NCBI GenBank assembly: GCA_034440615.1
Contig: JAOTOM010003649.1
Span: 62,001-126,000, forward strand
DNA: 64,000 nucleotides
Reading direction: 5' to 3'
Source of the DNA: Ashinkailepas kermadecensis
Lineage: Eukaryota > Arthropoda > Thecostraca > Neolepadidae
Shown here one piece after another: positions 36,520-48,092 of the stretch. The notes below the pieces were generated by a model that did no database searches, had not been told where the DNA came from, and saw only the letters and a list, made by a program, of their open reading frames with translations. Within the stretch, counting starts at the first letter, position 1, and each line of letters opens with the position of its first letter. The position numbers and the translations under genes are program-made.

Positions 36520-37540
36520 TGCTGCAGTCAGCCTCAGCTGACAGATGGCCGGCTGGCTGCAGTCAGCTGACAGGTGGCCGGCTGGCTGCAGTCAGCTGGC
36601 AGATGGCCGGCTGGCTGCAGTCAGCTGACAGGTAGCCGGCTGGCTGCAGTCAGCTGACAGATGGCCGGCTGGCTGCAGTCAGCTGGCAGATGGCCGGCTG
36701 GCTGCAGTCAGCTGACAGATGGCCGGCTGGCTGCAGTCAGCTGACAGATGGCCGGCTGGCTGCAGTCAGCTGACAGATGGCCGGCTGGCTGCAGTCAGCT
36801 GACAGGTGGCCGGCTGGCTACAGTCAGCTGACAGATGGCCGGCTGGCTACAGTCAGCTGACAGATGGCCGGCTGGCTGCAGTCAGCTGACAGATGGCCGG
36901 CTGGCTGCAGTCAGCTGACAGGTGGCCGGCTGGCTGCAGTCAGCTGACAGATGGCCGGCTGGCTACAGTCAGCTGACAGATGGCCGGCTGGCTGCAGTCA
37001 GCTGACAGATGGCCGGCTGGCTACAGTCAGCTGACAGATGGCCGGCTGGCTGCAGTCAGCTGGCAGATGGCCGGCTGGCTGCAGTCAGCTGACAGGTGGC
37101 CGGCTGGCTGCAGTCAGCTGACAGGTGGCCGGCTGGCTGCAGTCAGCTGACAGATGGCCGGCTGGCTGCAGTCAGCTGACAGGTGGCCGGCTGGCTGCAG
37201 TCAGCTGACAGGTGGCCGGCTGGCTGCAGTCAGCTGACAGATGGCCGGCTGGCTGCAGTCAGCTGACAAGTGGCCGGCTGGCTGCAGTCAGCTGACAGGT
37301 GGCCGGCTGGCTGCAGTCAGCTGACAGGTGGCCGGCTGGCTGCAGTCAGCTGGCAGCTGGCCGGCTGGCTGCAGTCAGCTGACAGGTAGCCGGCTGGCTG
37401 CAGTCAGCTGACAGGTGGCCGGCTGGCTGCAGTCAGCTGGCAGCTGGCCGGCTGGCTGCAGTCAGCTGACAGATGGCCGGCTGGCTACAGTCAGCTGACA
37501 GATGGCCGGCTGGCTGCAGTCAGCTGACAGATGGCCAATT
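36520..37540. repeat. 29-bp minisatellite, about 35 copies
   Basis: The unit is CAGTCAGCTGACAGATGGCC followed by GGCTGGCTG. Copies differ mainly at three positions (GACAG/GGCAG, ATGG/GTGG, CTGCAG/CTACAG). Because 29 is not a multiple of three, no long frame crosses it. Confidence 0.98.
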
Positions 37541-39244
37541 GGCGATTGCGAACGCTGTTCGGCGACATTGGTGTCGCTTTGCGTGAGTAATTCCACACGG
37601 AATGCGTAACGACGAGTGCGCCCAGGAGCAACATGACACTACCAAGCCACCATGCTCCGGAAGGTTTTGAACTTTCGATAAATTATTCTGAGCAATGACA
37701 GCAGATCATTTTATGAGACTTATGCTGGCACACAGCGGTTAACCGCTCGTAACACTCAGCGACAGGAGATGTCAATCAAGCAGGGGCGCGAGGGAGAAGT
37801 CAGCAGAGGCGAGATCGTGGCGCCTCCTGAGTGTACTCAGGTGGCGCCTCCTGAGTGTACAAAGTGACTCAATGTGTGGGCCGAACGACAGCCCGCCGTC
37901 GGGGCATTCGGCTGACCTTTGCACACGGGCTGACCGCTGCAACAGTGGCGGCTGTCGCTGCGCAGTATGCTCGGCACACCTCACCACCCTGCCAGGTCCG
38001 GCGCGACCCAGCGTGTCTCTGGTCGCGTGGGTCGCCGCGTCCATCGTCCATCGCGTCCATCGTCCATCGCGTCCATCGTGCACCGCGTCCATCGCCCACC
38101 GCGTCCATCGTCCACCGCGTCCATCGTCACGTGGGTGATTTTAATCGGCGCCGCCGCAGACAGGCATTACGGCGCAGGCGAAATTGGCGGGAGCCGTAGA
38201 CGCGCGCCGTCCAGGAAGTCATCAGCGGCCGATCCGATACTGCGCCGCCCGACACGGCGCGGGAGCCGGGCGCTGCCGGCGCGCTCCGAGACGCGGCGCG
38301 AGATTCACGGCCGCCTCGGGCGCGCGCGCCTGACAAGTGGCCTGCGCCGGCGAACGCGCGTGCATACACGATTGGGCTCGTAGATTCTGGCGACGCCGCC
38401 GATGCAAGCCAATGGGCCGACGGGCGCTTCGCGAATCGTGGTGGCTGCTGGCGAGTCGGCGCGGCGGGCGCGCGAGGGAGCGGAAGGCGAGGAGGTCGTT
38501 GAGGACGCGGAGGGCGCGCGAGGCGTGACTTTCGCGTGTCACACGTCGTGCGCCATCCGGCGGGTTGAGCAGGCAGCGCGGCCGGCCGCCGGTTCCGGTC
38601 CGAGGTCTCCGCTTCCGGTGGTCGCCGCTGGCCACTACTGGCGAGAGGCCCGGCCGTGACGCCTTGCGGCTATCTTCCTACACCAGCTTTGGGTTAGCTT
38701 CAGTCGACCCTCGTGTTCATGGGTGTCACTTTGTGAAATTGACGGGGGGGACAATTTTTGTTTTTGATGACATGTTTCTACGGAGAGAGACGCCATCGGC
38801 TGATAAAAACCTCGTTGAGCCGGGGGTGCCCTCGGGCGTTCTGGAAAGGCTCCATAGGCTCAATGGCTGAGCTTCGGTCTGATTGGTGGGAGCAATGAAT
38901 GATTGTGTGTGGGGGGGGGGACAGTTGCACCCCTTAACGCATACAAAGTGATACGCCGCTCGTGCTGTCAAACTGCGCTTCATGGCGTGAGAGGTCACAC
39001 GAACCCGGCGCCGGCAGTGTCGGGATGCCACCAGCCATTCAGTCGTCAGCCAGGTCAGTCGGCGCCGGGCTATGCCGCCAGGCAGCACGTCACGAGTGGG
39101 CGGACACTGATAGATCCGCGTGACAGTTCCTGACAGCGCACAGCCGTGACGGCGGGTGGCGGGTGCAGCAACCGACCTGACGCCGGCACACTTTGGCGCC
39201 AGTCGCGCTTCGACAGGGTCGGCGCAAGGCCGTGCACACGCACA
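37541..39244. other. GC-rich 5' flank of the clip protease
   Basis: 38034-38130 holds a short array of CGCGTCCATCGTCCA units. 37800-38650 is CpG-rich and open in many frames without a recognisable protein. 38916-38926 is a G run. The protease promoter should lie here, but no core element can be assigned. Confidence 0.4.
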
Positions 39245-40939
39245 ATGCTGCTCCGCCCGCTGGTGACCGCCGCTGTGCTGACCCTCATCGCGGTCGGTGC
39301 TCAGGCTGGGCTGGCGGTACAACCGACTGGCGACCGGAAGACAACTGTGGCCACGGCCGGTGGTGAGGCTCGTCTGGCGCTGCAACCGACTGGCGACCGG
39401 AAGCCAACTGTACGGTGGTGGGTGGTGCAACCGACTGGCGACCGGAAGCCAACTGTGGTCACGGCTGGTGGTGAGGTTCGTCTGGCGCTGCAACCGACTG
39501 GCGACCGGAAGCCAACTGTGGCCACGGCCGGTGGTGAGGCTCGTCTGGCGCTGCAACCGACTGGCGCTGGCGACTGGAAACCAACTGTGGCCACGGCTGG
39601 TGGTGAGGTTCGTTTGGCGCCAGAGCAGACTGAAGCGCTCCCACAACTTGAGGTGAAATATGACAAGACGACTGAAGCGAACCAAGACTTGATCTACAAA
39701 CGCCTTGTGTCAACCATTGGAGATTCTGACCTCACTTTCGGTCGGCTTTGCCTCAAGAGCAGCCCGGTTCGGCTGGGCACGTGCGTGGCGCCCGGACGGT
39801 GCAGAAACCCAACCATGGCTGGCTCGTGGCGGTGCGGAACGTACGTCTGCTGCTCAAAAAGCGAGCTGCTGCCGGCCGGGGCGCCGACGCCGATTCTCAG
39901 TCCCACTTTCACCTTCCGCGCACCTATCCGACAACTGGTGCGCAACTGCGGCCGTCTCATCCGGCGACGACTCACTCCACTCACTCGCCTACTCACTCCA
40001 TTAACTCGCTCCACGACATTCGGCACGAACTCGCTCCTCGACACGAAGAAACACCGCCGGTACCGACGCAGCGCGGCCAAGACACAGAGCGCGTCCGCGC
40101 CCATCGCAGGACGAGCTGCGGCGGCCCGCACGACCTTCGCACCGGCCGACCCCGGGCCCACCGCAACGTCGCCGGTGGTCAACGGCCAGAACGTCACCGG
40201 CACCGTCGCGCTGCCGCTGGGCGAGTGGCCGTGGATGGCGCTGGTCGGCGAGCGCGGCGCGGGCCGGCCGCGCTGGCTGTGCGGCGGCACGCTGCTGTCG
40301 GCGAACACCGTGCTGACGGCGGCGCATTGCGTGACCGGCCTGGCCACCGGCCGGCTCGTCGTCCGGCTCGGCGACTACGACATCGCCTCGCTGGCCGACG
40401 GCCTGCACACGACGGCGCGCGTGCGCCGCGCCGTCGTCCACCCGGCCTACGGCGCCAGCCAGAACGACATCGCGCTGCTGCTGCTGACGCGCGCCGTGGC
40501 GTTCAGCGAGCGCGTGGCGCCCGTCTGCCTGCCGCCGGCCGGCGCCGAGCCGACGGGCGCCGCCAGCCTGGCCGGCTGGGGCCGGCTCTCGTACGGCGGC
40601 CGCGTGGCCAGCGTGCTGCAGGAGGCCCGGCTGCGCGTGTTCGACGAGCGCCGCTGCGAGCGCGTGTACCGGCAGGCGCTGGCGGCCAACTTCGCCAGGC
40701 ACTTCCCGGGCGGCTTCCAGGGCACCAAGCTGTGCGCCAACGGCCGGCACTCGACCAACTCCTCCAGGGACGCCTGTCAGGGCGACTCCGGCGGCCCGCT
40801 GGTGGCAAGAGGGCTCTTCCGTCAGTATCAGGTGATTGGTGTCGTGTCGACCGGTCTGGGCTGCGGCAATCCCAAATATCCTGGCATCTACACCAAGGTA
40901 TCCAAGTATGTCCAGTGGATTCTCAAGAACGGCAAGTGA
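39245..40939 (+). CDS. Clip-domain trypsin-like serine protease
   Basis: A secreted 564-residue arthropod protease of the type used in haemolymph cascades (melanisation, Toll activation). A signal peptide (MLLRPLVTAAVLTLIAVGAQA, about 1-21) fixes the ATG at 39245 although the frame is open further upstream. Then follow five 21-residue repeats around QPTGDRKPTV (about 22-130) and a clip domain with six cysteines at 169, 180, 186, 197, 202 and 203. A linker has a lone cysteine at 235, probably disulphide-linked to C428 of the protease. The protease domain runs from about 311 to 564. Its catalytic residues are H361 (TAAHC), D408 (QNDIALL) and S515 (GDSGGPL); D509 six residues before the serine predicts trypsin-like specificity. 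The expected basic residue before VVNGQ at the activation site is missing. The coding sequence is intronless. The substrate is unknown. Confidence 0.93.
   Translation: MLLRPLVTAAVLTLIAVGAQAGLAVQPTGDRKTTVATAGGEARLALQPTGDRKPTVRWWVVQPTGDRKPTVVTAGGEVRLALQPTGDRKPTVATAGGEARLALQPTGAGDWKPTVATAGGEVRLAPEQTEALPQLEVKYDKTTEANQDLIYKRLVSTIGDSDLTFGRLCLKSSPVRLGTCVAPGRCRNPTMAGSWRCGTYVCCSKSELLPAGAPTPILSPTFTFRAPIRQLVRNCGRLIRRRLTPLTRLLTPLTRSTTFGTNSLLDTKKHRRYRRSAAKTQSASAPIAGRAAAARTTFAPADPGPTATSPVVNGQNVTGTVALPLGEWPWMALVGERGAGRPRWLCGGTLLSANTVLTAAHCVTGLATGRLVVRLGDYDIASLADGLHTTARVRRAVVHPAYGASQNDIALLLLTRAVAFSERVAPVCLPPAGAEPTGAASLAGWGRLSYGGRVASVLQEARLRVFDERRCERVYRQALAANFARHFPGGFQGTKLCANGRHSTNSSRDACQGDSGGPLVARGLFRQYQVIGVVSTGLGCGNPKYPGIYTKVSKYVQWILKNGK
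39305..39640 (+). repeat. Coding minisatellite in the clip protease (63-bp unit)
   Basis: CAACCGACTGGCGACCGGAA occurs five times with minor change, at 63, 45, 63 and 63-bp steps. All steps are multiples of three, so the frame is kept and only the number of QPTGDRKPTV...GGE(A/V)RLAL repeats changes. It lies between the signal peptide and the clip domain. Confidence 0.95.
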
Positions 40940-40943
40940 TGAG

Positions 40944-41048
40944 TTGGTGTCTTGTGCACTGGTCTGGGATGTGGCAATCTCAAATATCCTGACATTTACA
41001 CCGAGGTGTCCAAGTATGTCAAATGGATTCTCCAGAACGACACCTGAT
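40944..41048 (+). pseudogene. Duplicated 3' end of the clip protease
   Basis: Directly after the protease stop the last 100 or so coding bases are present again in diverged form. The copy encodes TGLGCGNLKYPDIYTEVSKY and VKWILQNDT before a TGA at 41046-41048, against TGLGCGNPKYPGIYTKVSKY in the gene. It lacks a start and catalytic residues, so it is now in the 3' UTR unless used by an alternative transcript. Confidence 0.92.
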
Positions 41049-42964
41049 GATTTGTGTCACACGGTTTTCATTCAGCACTTCTCCGATTTGAAATCACAAG
41101 AATAGGACTACTATTTCATCACTTCCTTCCTCAATACACCGGTGGAATTACAGACTTTTGGAACTCTGCACAGCGGAAAATTTGAACGAAGGATTATGGA
41201 TATCAGTTGGAGCCTGGGCCCTCTTGCACAAACCGCTTCATTTACGGATGTCATAAAACGTTCCTTTCACTTCGAAGAATGAAGGCTCATATAGATGCAT
41301 AGATAAGAAGAAGTCACAGCATAGATACAACTATCTACCACTGTAGAATGGTGCCTTAGGAATCGCATAATTAAGTGCGCAATTGCTTTAGAAGCTACAC
41401 GTGCTTGTCACGTGCTTCTGACGTATTTAACGTGACTTGTGAAGTGCGTGTGTAGCGGACCCGTATGTTGGCTGATGCCAATTCAGAGTAAGTTAGGCAG
41501 ATGAGCAATACAATTATCGCACATTTGTACAAGATGATCCTGGATTACCAGAGTCCAAAGTTCCTTCTTCGACTTTCCCCATGTTTTTGTCAATGCTTTC
41601 AATTAAAAGTTGTTTTTGATACTATCACTAAGAACATGATTTAGTCAATCTGTGCAATGCTGTTTCACCTGCCTAGCACTCCATTGAATTACTAAAAAGA
41701 AAATACTGTATAAATGTCGTGTTTCTGCGATGTAAAGTGTTGGTTTCATGTGTTTATTCACGAGGTTAAATCCTGTCAATTCACGACAGTATTTATTTAC
41801 GAAATACGAACAAACTAAGCTAGGGGTATGTTTTCACCCGAAAACCCATATTCTCTGGGGAAAGGGGGTGCGATGGGATCGGTAGTGGTGCGATGGGAAC
41901 GACAGGGGGTGCCATGGGATCGGCTGATCGCTTCAACGGGACGACTTTCTGGCGTTCGAATTACCGCCGGCCAGCACCGCCGTACAGGAGCCAGACGCGT
42001 GCAGCGAACAACCATACCTGCCCGGCCGGCCGCCCTTCACTGTTCAGCAAATCACGAGATTACCAGTGGCGGCCAGCTGCGGTCCGCCGCTGATGGCCGA
42101 CGGCAGGGCTCAAAAAAGCCTTTCGGTGGTCGCCGACGAGACACAATTCTGGGAAATTGGTCGCCAATCAGGTATGGGTCCAATGGAGAGGGGATAGGGT
42201 TGGTTGTCCTTCGGGACTGGATAACATGAAATTTCAGAAACATGATTTTCATGATTTTTTTCAGATGACGGCCTTCCATGCTTTTCTTCGATTGTTTCAT
42301 CAGAAAAAGTTGTCGCTTGGCGCCCTGGGTATTTTTTTTCGCAACAAAAGGAGTGTCGCCCTTCCCAAAGGAACTCCTGAATGTCGCTCGGAGAGCAGTC
42401 GTTCGGAGACAGTGGAGGATGAACAAAATTCCCTCGAAGATAGCGAAAAATAACACAATCCGGAGTTCGGCACATAAAGGTGAAAAATCCCAAGCGATCT
42501 TCGGCAATCGAACATCAATTACTCGCAATCTTCTACCGTGTATAGAATAGATTACATTTATATTCCAGATGAATACTTATAATTCCCATTAGCTGTCATC
42601 TTACATCACATACAAAACAACGAACAATTATTAATTAATAATAGGTACAGTACTTCTACACTTGGACGGTAGTAACAAAACTAGTAGGCATAAGCCCTTT
42701 CCTTTAATATCTTCTTCAGCATATTTTTCAGCTTGATATATTTTGTGGAAGAAACATGAAAGTACGCTGATATGGATGGAATCCTGATCTATATAAATTT
42801 CAGTGGTGCACTTCTAAAAAGCGTCCTATCAAAAAATAATTTTCTAGACAAAGCAAAATTGGGCATAACTAAGAGAACATTTCACAACATTGCCGATCAG
42901 TTTAGCCGCGGCAGTGGTGGCCTCACAGCCGCGGCATCGGCAACCTCACAGCCATCACAGTGAC
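41049..42964. other. 3' flank of the protease and intergenic DNA
   Basis: 41049-41800 is AT-rich and probably includes the protease 3' UTR. 41830-42530 is open in several frames on both strands, including a - strand frame of 158 codons (42052-42528), with no recognised domain. CAGTGGCGGCC at 42063 resembles a hAT terminus but has no partner. Confidence 0.4.
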
Positions 42965-43276
42965 CGCCTCACGGGTGCGGCAGCGGCCGCCTCACAGCCC
43001 GAACCATGGCCACCTCACAGTCGCAGCAGTGGCCGCCTCACAGCCCGAACCATGGCCACCTCACAGTCGAAGCAGTGGCCGCCTCACAGCCCGAACCATG
43101 GCCACCTCACAGTCGCAGCAGCGGCCGCCTCACAGCCCGAACCATGGCCACCTCGCAGTCGCAGCAGCGGCCGCCTCACAGCCCGAACCATGGCCACCTC
43201 ACAGTCGCAGCAGCGGCCGCCTCACAGCCCGAACCATGGCCACCTCACAGTCGCAGCAGCGGCCGCCTCACAGCCC
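42965..43276. repeat. 46-bp minisatellite, about six copies
   Basis: GCCGCCTCACAGCCCGAACC recurs at 43032, 43078, 43124, 43170, 43216 and 43262, each followed by ATGGCCACCTCACAGTCGCA. Since 46 is not a multiple of three, each copy changes frame. Confidence 0.97.
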
Positions 43277-44559
43277 CAAATCAATCCGCTAATATGCAGG
43301 CGAACCGCAGCCGCCAGTACAGTGCCGACGACACTCTCGGTCAGCGAAGCCTGGATGGCGCGCAGGTCACTGACTATGCGGATGTTGTCCATCTTGTACG
43401 ACAAATTCTTGTCTCTATCCTTGAAGCAGCCGCGCGAATCCATGCTCTTAGTTCGGCTCTTGCAGTGCGGAGCTAAGACCGACGAAAAGGCCGTTATCCA
43501 GCATATCTTGATGAGAAATGGGTGCACACAAAACGCAATGCATGCAGGGAATATAATAATAGGCAATAGTGGGGTTAACTGAGATCAACGCGAATAATGC
43601 TAATTTGAATTAAAATATTTGGCTGGCCATGATATGTCAATATGCTGCACCCACAAGCCAAATATTGCACCATGGCATCACCCCACTCAGTTGAGCATAG
43701 AAGAATATGCGATCGATAGTAATCAGAAAGGGTGGGGTACATGTACAACCAGAGCAGTGACTGCCGGGGTTGGAAAAATTGCCTAATCCTGGATTTAGTG
43801 CATCCAGACCATCATCCTCTTGAAGAAATCGTCTTCATTTGTCTCACTTGTAGGCCAATAATGGTTCTTGACCATGAACTGCTCTGTGATGTGCTCAAGA
43901 TTTACTGGAAAGTACAAGCCGAGATTCTGATGCCATAAGCTGGAATAAAAATAACCTCTCCATATTCAATTACACCCAAACATTTCCTCTCCATATCCAG
44001 GATTGCAAAGCACAAATCCAGCCTGCCGACTGCTGACAAGTACTCTGTCCAATCAGGGTTGAAAGAATGTTCCTGCACTGGATGTTTTGTCATTTACAAA
44101 ATTATCCTCCATGGGGAATTGTCTGGAATATATGGGATTATAAGATATGAGACCTTTTCACCAAAAGATTTAAGATGTTTGCAAATGACTGCAAACTTCT
44201 TCCTGTTTGATTGACATGCCCAAGCTAACTGGAAAATGCAGAAAGAAGTTCATGGTTCAGGAAGACAAAATTACAATTTTGGAATTGAATGTTAAGCATT
44301 TTGCTCTCGAAATGCAACATTAAAGAGCAAATTTAACCATGTCCAACCCTCCTTGCTTTGAAACTGAAGAATTCCATGACAATTTTGACACACCGCACCA
44401 AATGTACATCACATGTACAGATATGCTACAGCTCATGACAGCTTTATTGAAGGGAAATGTATTTAACCAAGCTTTACTGGTTTTGAGTTGTTCTCCATGT
44501 TGAAGCAACTTGAGAATACATATTACTCTAGACATATCTAGCATAACTCCAGACAAATG
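43277..44559. other. AT-rich intergenic DNA
   Basis: Short frames such as 43732-43938 (+) and 43902-44093 (-) have protein-like runs but no recognised family. No gene called. Confidence 0.35.
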
Positions 44560-45080
44560 AAATAATGGTACATATCCAGGGATACTTGGCAAGAAATTAT
44601 GCTTCAACCAAGCATTTCTTTCAAGCATAACTCAATACATCTGTACTTGTGCCATGATTATACAGTGCACCAGAATTCTGGTGCAATTATTTAGTTTGAA
44701 GTCCAGTAAAACATGCATGTATTCTTTTCACACTGGATTGGGATGCTGGTGTCCCATATCCTAGCCATATCATGACCAGAGTGGAGAAATACCATCTATT
44801 CTAGATATATACTATTCAGGATATCTGGATAGGTAACTTGGGCAAAAATATGCCTGAACAAAGAATATTTTTCAAGCCAAACTCTACACATCTGTGCATG
44901 TCCTGGAATGATTGTACAGTGCACCAACATTCTGGTACAATTACTTTATTTGAAATCCAGCATAATATGCATGTATTCTATTCACACTGGATTTGGATGC
45001 TGAAGACCCATATCCTGGCTAGAGTGGAAAAATGCCATCTATCCTATATATATCTTATTCAAAGTATCTGCATGATACCT
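44560..45080. repeat. Diverged tandem duplication, about 249-bp unit
   Basis: Two copies share TTTCAAGC.AA.CT..A.ACATCTGT, TGTACAGTGCACCA-type sequence, TTCTGGT.CAATTA and CACACTGGATT, offset by about 249 bp (for example 44611 and 44860). Confidence 0.85.
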
Positions 45081-45400
45081 ATACAAAGAAAAGTACCATC
45101 ATTGTGCTGTAATCTCTGTGCATGTTAGAGTTGCTGTTTTTTTCTTTTAAAAATAATTGAAACTGACAGCAAATTCTGGCATGGCAAGGTGGATGGCACT
45201 GAAACCAAAGTAAGCAGACCAAATCAGCACCAGCTCTACATTCCAATGTTCTTCTATATAGGTATCTTTATCTAAACCTTCTCCACTTGCCATCTTAGGA
45301 GCTGCAGTAATTTTTAGTTTAGACTGTATACAAGACATGCTAATCAGTAATCACATGCTTTTCCTCTGTAAAGCAAAGGTGTTATCATAGGATATCTTAT
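45081..45400. other. AT-rich spacer
   Basis: The - strand frame 45147-45338 contains FGFSAIHLAM, faintly like an ankyrin repeat, but is too short and degenerate to call. Confidence 0.3.
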
Positions 45401-46400
45401 GTTAGGATTTCTAATTTAATGAAATACAAAAAGAACGAGTTAATTTTGTCCCTCATTTCCTCTGCAAATGCTTACTTTTCAGTTGGCAGGTAGAAGAACA
45501 CTAAAAAGGTGGCCTTCAATTGGGTAATATAGCATACAAATAATGCTCAAAAGCAAAAGAAATAACATAACCTAGCCAACCTACGATGAAAAAAGAAATA
45601 TTAAAAAGTAGAAAGCTTTCATATTTATTTCTCAAGATTCATCAAACGAAAAACCTAACCCAACCTAGCCTAACCTGCTTTTGAAGAAAAATCAACATTT
45701 TTTTGTTGTTCAATAAAGGAAAATTGTTTTCCATAAAAACAGCTAAACTAACCTCATGTAACCAAACCTAACAACACTCTTGGCTTCATGGCAGTAAAAT
45801 GTGTGTAAAACTTGTCCTGTAATCACAATACCCAAAAATGTACACTAGATGTTTTTGTTTTTAACTTTCAGAATGACATGACACTTCAGGGCAATATTAG
45901 GTAAATCTACACCTTCAGGTAATTTTTGAATTCTTAGAATTTCTTTTTCCAATGCAATCTCTATGTGAATGTGGTCAACATGACATGACCACTCATTTCT
46001 TGTGCATATGCATACCTTTCAGTTAGTAGGAAAAATAATACCAACAAATGGGCTTGGAGTTGGGTAATATAGCATACAAATAATGTGCAAAAGAAAGAAA
46101 AGGTGCAACATAACATAACCTAGCATAACCTAGCCTAGCCTAGCCTAACCTTCCACGCAAGAAAATGCATTTCTTGCAAAAATAAAATTTCACAATTTTT
46201 CTCACATTTTCAAATTTAAAAAACTAACATAGCCTACCCTAGCCAATCTGTTTTTGAAGAAATATTTTTTGTTTGTTGAAAAAGGTTTAAAAATGGGTGT
46301 TTTAGCTTACAAGAAAAGCTTAACCTAACCAGTCCTTACCCTATTGCTTGCTTCATGAAGATAAAATGTGTGCAAAACTTGCCTCATGCATACCTTAAAG
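45401..46400. repeat. Tandem pair of a 540-bp AT-rich repeat with CCTAA-rich stretches
   Basis: TTGGGTAATATAGCATACAA occurs at 45520 and 46060, exactly 540 bp apart, with matching flanks. A third copy is at 32.6-32.96 kb. Each copy contains AACCTAACC/AACCTAGCC runs resembling degenerate arthropod telomeric repeat (TTAGG). Confidence 0.85.
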
Positions 46401-48092
46401 TGCAATTATAGCCAATATTGTGAGATCATGTTTCTGAACATGATTAAGACAATGGAACCATTCATTCCTGCTCAAAATGGAATGAAATTATGTTTTGCTT
46501 TCTTGTTTTTTGCAGAAAATGTTTGATTTTTCCTTTTTCTGAAGATAGTGTTCGAGCCTGATATATTTATTTAAAAAAGAAAAGACTAGGCTATAATTAA
46601 AGGCCTGACATAACACATGGGATAAAGTATAAAATCACCTAGTGGCAGAGGTTATTTTAGATTAGGATTTATTTGAGATATTACATTCTTCTTCATTATA
46701 TACTGCCCCAACTAAATATCAAGATGTTGATATTATCATCGTTACCAACTGGAAAGTATGCATGCACTTGTGCTGGTAATATGTAAATGGTTAGGTATGC
46801 AACATGCTACATCATCTTAATCCCATTATTAAATGTGTTCTTATAATATTTGTTGTCTTACAATGTCATATCCAAAGTAAAACAACAAACTTACCAATGC
46901 TTGCACTCTGGACACCGCTACCCAAGATCATATCCTTGTACCTAGGAAGGTACCTTGGCACCTAGGTAGGTTCTTGCCTGGGTACCTAAGTAGGTAGGAA
47001 CATCAACATACCTTTCTGTATTATCCTGATCCAATTTGACCTCTAACCTCCAGGAGCAAACTGGTTCCCTGTAAGTATCTTGAATGGTTGGATGGAGTCT
47101 ACGCCTGAATATCTAACTAGGTGCCTACCTCGGCAATGTCAATATGAATCAAGGCAGTCAAGCAATCAATTCACGAAAACAAGACATTAATTCGCCATCA
47201 CGATTAGGTACAAATACCGCAAACAACCAATTTTCGAACGAACGACAGAACAAGCCACCAAGAGTTGCCCGATTTCCAATTCCTCATTTACAACTAGATT
47301 TCTAGGCGACGACCACATTGGTCGGCGGGTCCGCATTCCGTCGGCACTTTTGGCGACCACGGTATGCCATTGGTTTAGCATTGTGGTTGTCAGAAAAGCG
47401 CCGTCCTGTGCCGACGGGAGCTTCTAGTATAAATATGGTATGTCAGAGGGACTGGATATTTGGTATCATTAGCCGTACGCGCATAGTACACTTTTTATTT
47501 GGAAAAAGATCATTGCCGCTAAATGAAAGTAATTCTATCATTTATTGTTCAAATGTTGACGGACATATCAAAGCAAAATTTTGGCTTTGGTCGCCACTGC
47601 GGCCTGGTGAGTCTGCACCTGGTCGCCGACGCTATCGCCAGGACGGTGATATTTTTGAGCCCTGGCCGACGGTCCCAAGCCGATGCCCATTTCAAAGGAC
47701 ACAACATCTTCGATTGAATCGAACTGGCCTTCGACTTGTCTGGCAGGGAGTCGGACTCGTGCAGCCAGAAACAACACCCGATGATAGACATCAGCAGCCG
47801 TTCAGAATCTCGCGCGCGTCATTCAATCAAACGGCCGTGTCGGCGGCGCGATAATATCCCGCCGACAGGCAGAGCTTCCAGATTCGCTTATCTGCGATGG
47901 GCTTGTCGCTCGGACGATCGATGGCGCGACCAGTTGGTCCGGGCAGAAATATTGAGTGCGTGCTATATTGGATCGGCCAGAACTAAGATTATCGTGTTGG
48001 CTGGAATTAACCCTACTAAAATCCAGGCGTCCTTCTGGCTTGTTTTGCCACATGCTAATTAATAATCTCCTTTTTATCGCCTGTCGAACGGA
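46401..48092. other. Intergenic DNA
   Basis: 46930-47000 carries repeated ACCTAGGTAGG/GTACCTA words. 47280-47900 is GC-richer and partly open on both strands, without any recognisable protein. No gene called. Confidence 0.35.

Noticed and set aside
45147..45338. Ankyrin-repeat fragment on the - strand
   Set aside because: Only FGFSAIHLAM resembles the repeat and the sequence sits in AT-rich duplicated DNA; too weak.
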